Below are positions 63,405 through 64,000 of a stretch of DNA of 64,000 nt, piece by piece; the first letter of the stretch is position 1; each line of letters starts with the position of its first letter. The DNA is taken from positions 34,737 to 98,736 of the forward strand of contig JAUVXW010000010.1 in NCBI GenBank assembly GCA_030603385.1, written 5' to 3'. Below the pieces are notes generated by a model. The model saw nothing but the letters and a program-made list of their open reading frames with translations. It had not been told where the DNA came from and did not search any database. The position numbers and the translations under genes are program-made. This DNA is from Promethearchaeota archaeon. GTDB taxonomy: Archaea; Asgardarchaeota; Lokiarchaeia; Sigyniarchaeales; SOKP01.

Positions 63405-63538
63405 AATTTCAATTTCATCTATATCATTTTTAAAGTTTATATTAATAATTTAAATGAAAATAGAAGCAGTGGTTTAGAGATAAATGATTGTAATGATCTA
63501 ATTAAAATCAAAATTTTAACAAAGAGACATCGAAAATT

Positions 63539-64000
63539 TTACTTAGCTTCTTGGAGTAATATTATAAAATTACTACCTTGTTTATAATCTCCTTTAACTC
63601 TATCTTCAACCCAAATGGCGCCATCGTAACTTTCGGTTATTTTTTTAACTAGAGATAAACCAAGACCCATTCCCTTGCTTTTCGAGTTCTTACGCTTTCC
63701 TTTCTCAAATATACTTTTTTTACGATAGTCAGAGATGCCTATGGCGTTATCCTTAAAATCCAGTTTAATATAATTCATATTCTTTGAGTAATACTTACTG
63801 ACATCCACATTAATCTGTATTTTGGATTTATTGTTATGTCTAACTGCATTTATCAATATATTTTCAAATACATCTAATAAGAAATTATTTGCAATTACAT
63901 AGAGTTTTTTTTCTGAACGGTTAACACAAATATTGATATCTCTTGCTTGAAAACTATTTTTAAGGTACGTTGTTGCTTTTTCTAACAATTGAAAGATTTC
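63539..64000 (-). CDS. histidine kinase HATPase domain (partial, window edge)
   Basis: At least 150 residues of the C-terminal kinase core: the N box NILINAVRHNNKSK, the G1 box DNAIGIS, and the G2 box KGMGLGLSLVKKI. The frame remains open at the window edge, so the sensor and dimerisation regions lie outside. It is not adjacent to the response regulator at 54862. Confidence 0.85.
   Translation of the reverse strand, partial: EIFQLLEKATTYLKNSFQARDINICVNRSEKKLYVIANNFLLDVFENILINAVRHNNKSKIQINVDVSKYYSKNMNYIKLDFKDNAIGISDYRKKSIFEKGKRKNSKSKGMGLGLSLVKKITESYDGAIWVEDRVKGDYKQGSNFIILLQEAK

Noticed and set aside
1..64000. CRISPR arrays, transposases, integrases, phage genes
   Set aside because: Looked for short direct repeats with spacers and typical enzymes; none were seen.

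Overview
The window reads as chromosomal DNA of an Asgard (Lokiarchaeia-like) archaeon. It is very AT-rich. Its information-processing genes are archaeal/eukaryotic: aIF2-gamma, aIF1A, Spt5, TFS, a RecJ-like DHH nuclease, CDC48 and archaemetzincin. It carries several typical Asgard eukaryotic-signature genes: a eukaryote-type eL22 ribosomal protein, three Ras/Rab-like small GTPases plus a fourth with circularly permuted motifs, and a probable longin-roadblock protein. A tRNA-Pro has an archaeal bulge-helix-bulge intron. No CRISPR array, transposase or phage gene was seen.

Layout. 0.2-3.1 kb: a small winged-helix/zinc-motif gene pair and a secreted beta-helix membrane protein built from exact 69-nt repeats. 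3.3-11.4 kb: an informational block (wHTH remnant, eL22, CitG-like protein, TFS, DUF167, DHH nuclease, an anchored surface protein, aIF2-gamma with an N-terminal helix-hairpin-helix fusion, a zinc ribbon). 11.5-14.2 kb: an anchored gingipain-like C25 protease and a membrane protein. 14.4-14.6 kb: a 5S rRNA gene whose two halves are in reversed order, joined through a UUCG tetraloop that closes helix I. 14.7-22.1 kb: VOC and cupin proteins, two GTPases, a PIN nuclease, Fe-ADH, aIF1A, Spt5, longin-roadblock. 22.3-27.3 kb: two acyl-CoA dehydrogenase paralogs around a penicillin-acylase-family hydrolase. 27.4-37.4 kb: the permuted GTPase, a methyltransferase, a thioredoxin, a Rab-like GTPase, an MrfA/YprA-type helicase, an ADP-forming acyl-CoA synthetase alpha-like protein, and two membrane proteins, one with a polyproline linker. 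37.5-45.6 kb: a C1/sulfur-carrier region (LysR, DsrE, TusA, corrinoid protein, MtaA-like methyltransferase, PanB, CdhD, AMP-forming acyl-CoA synthetase). 46.4-50.6 kb: diaminopimelate lysine genes dapF-lysA and dapA-dapB converging on a candidate structured RNA. 50.8-55.2 kb: ADP-ribosylglycohydrolase, archaemetzincin, a histidine-kinase remnant, intron-bearing tRNA-Pro, a multi-cluster ferredoxin, a lone response regulator. 55.3-59.6 kb: a four-gene group with Hsp20 and CDC48. 59.7-64 kb: a solitary TaqI-like N6-adenine methyltransferase, a lipoamide-dehydrogenase-like flavoprotein, and the end of a histidine kinase cut by the window edge.

The strongest leads are the circularly permuted 5S rRNA with its long precursor stem, the stand-alone G3-G4-G5-G1-G2 GTPase, the HhH-aIF2-gamma fusion, and four genes that appear to start on AUU or AUA. 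All calls come from reading the sequence. No database search, folding program or alignment was run.
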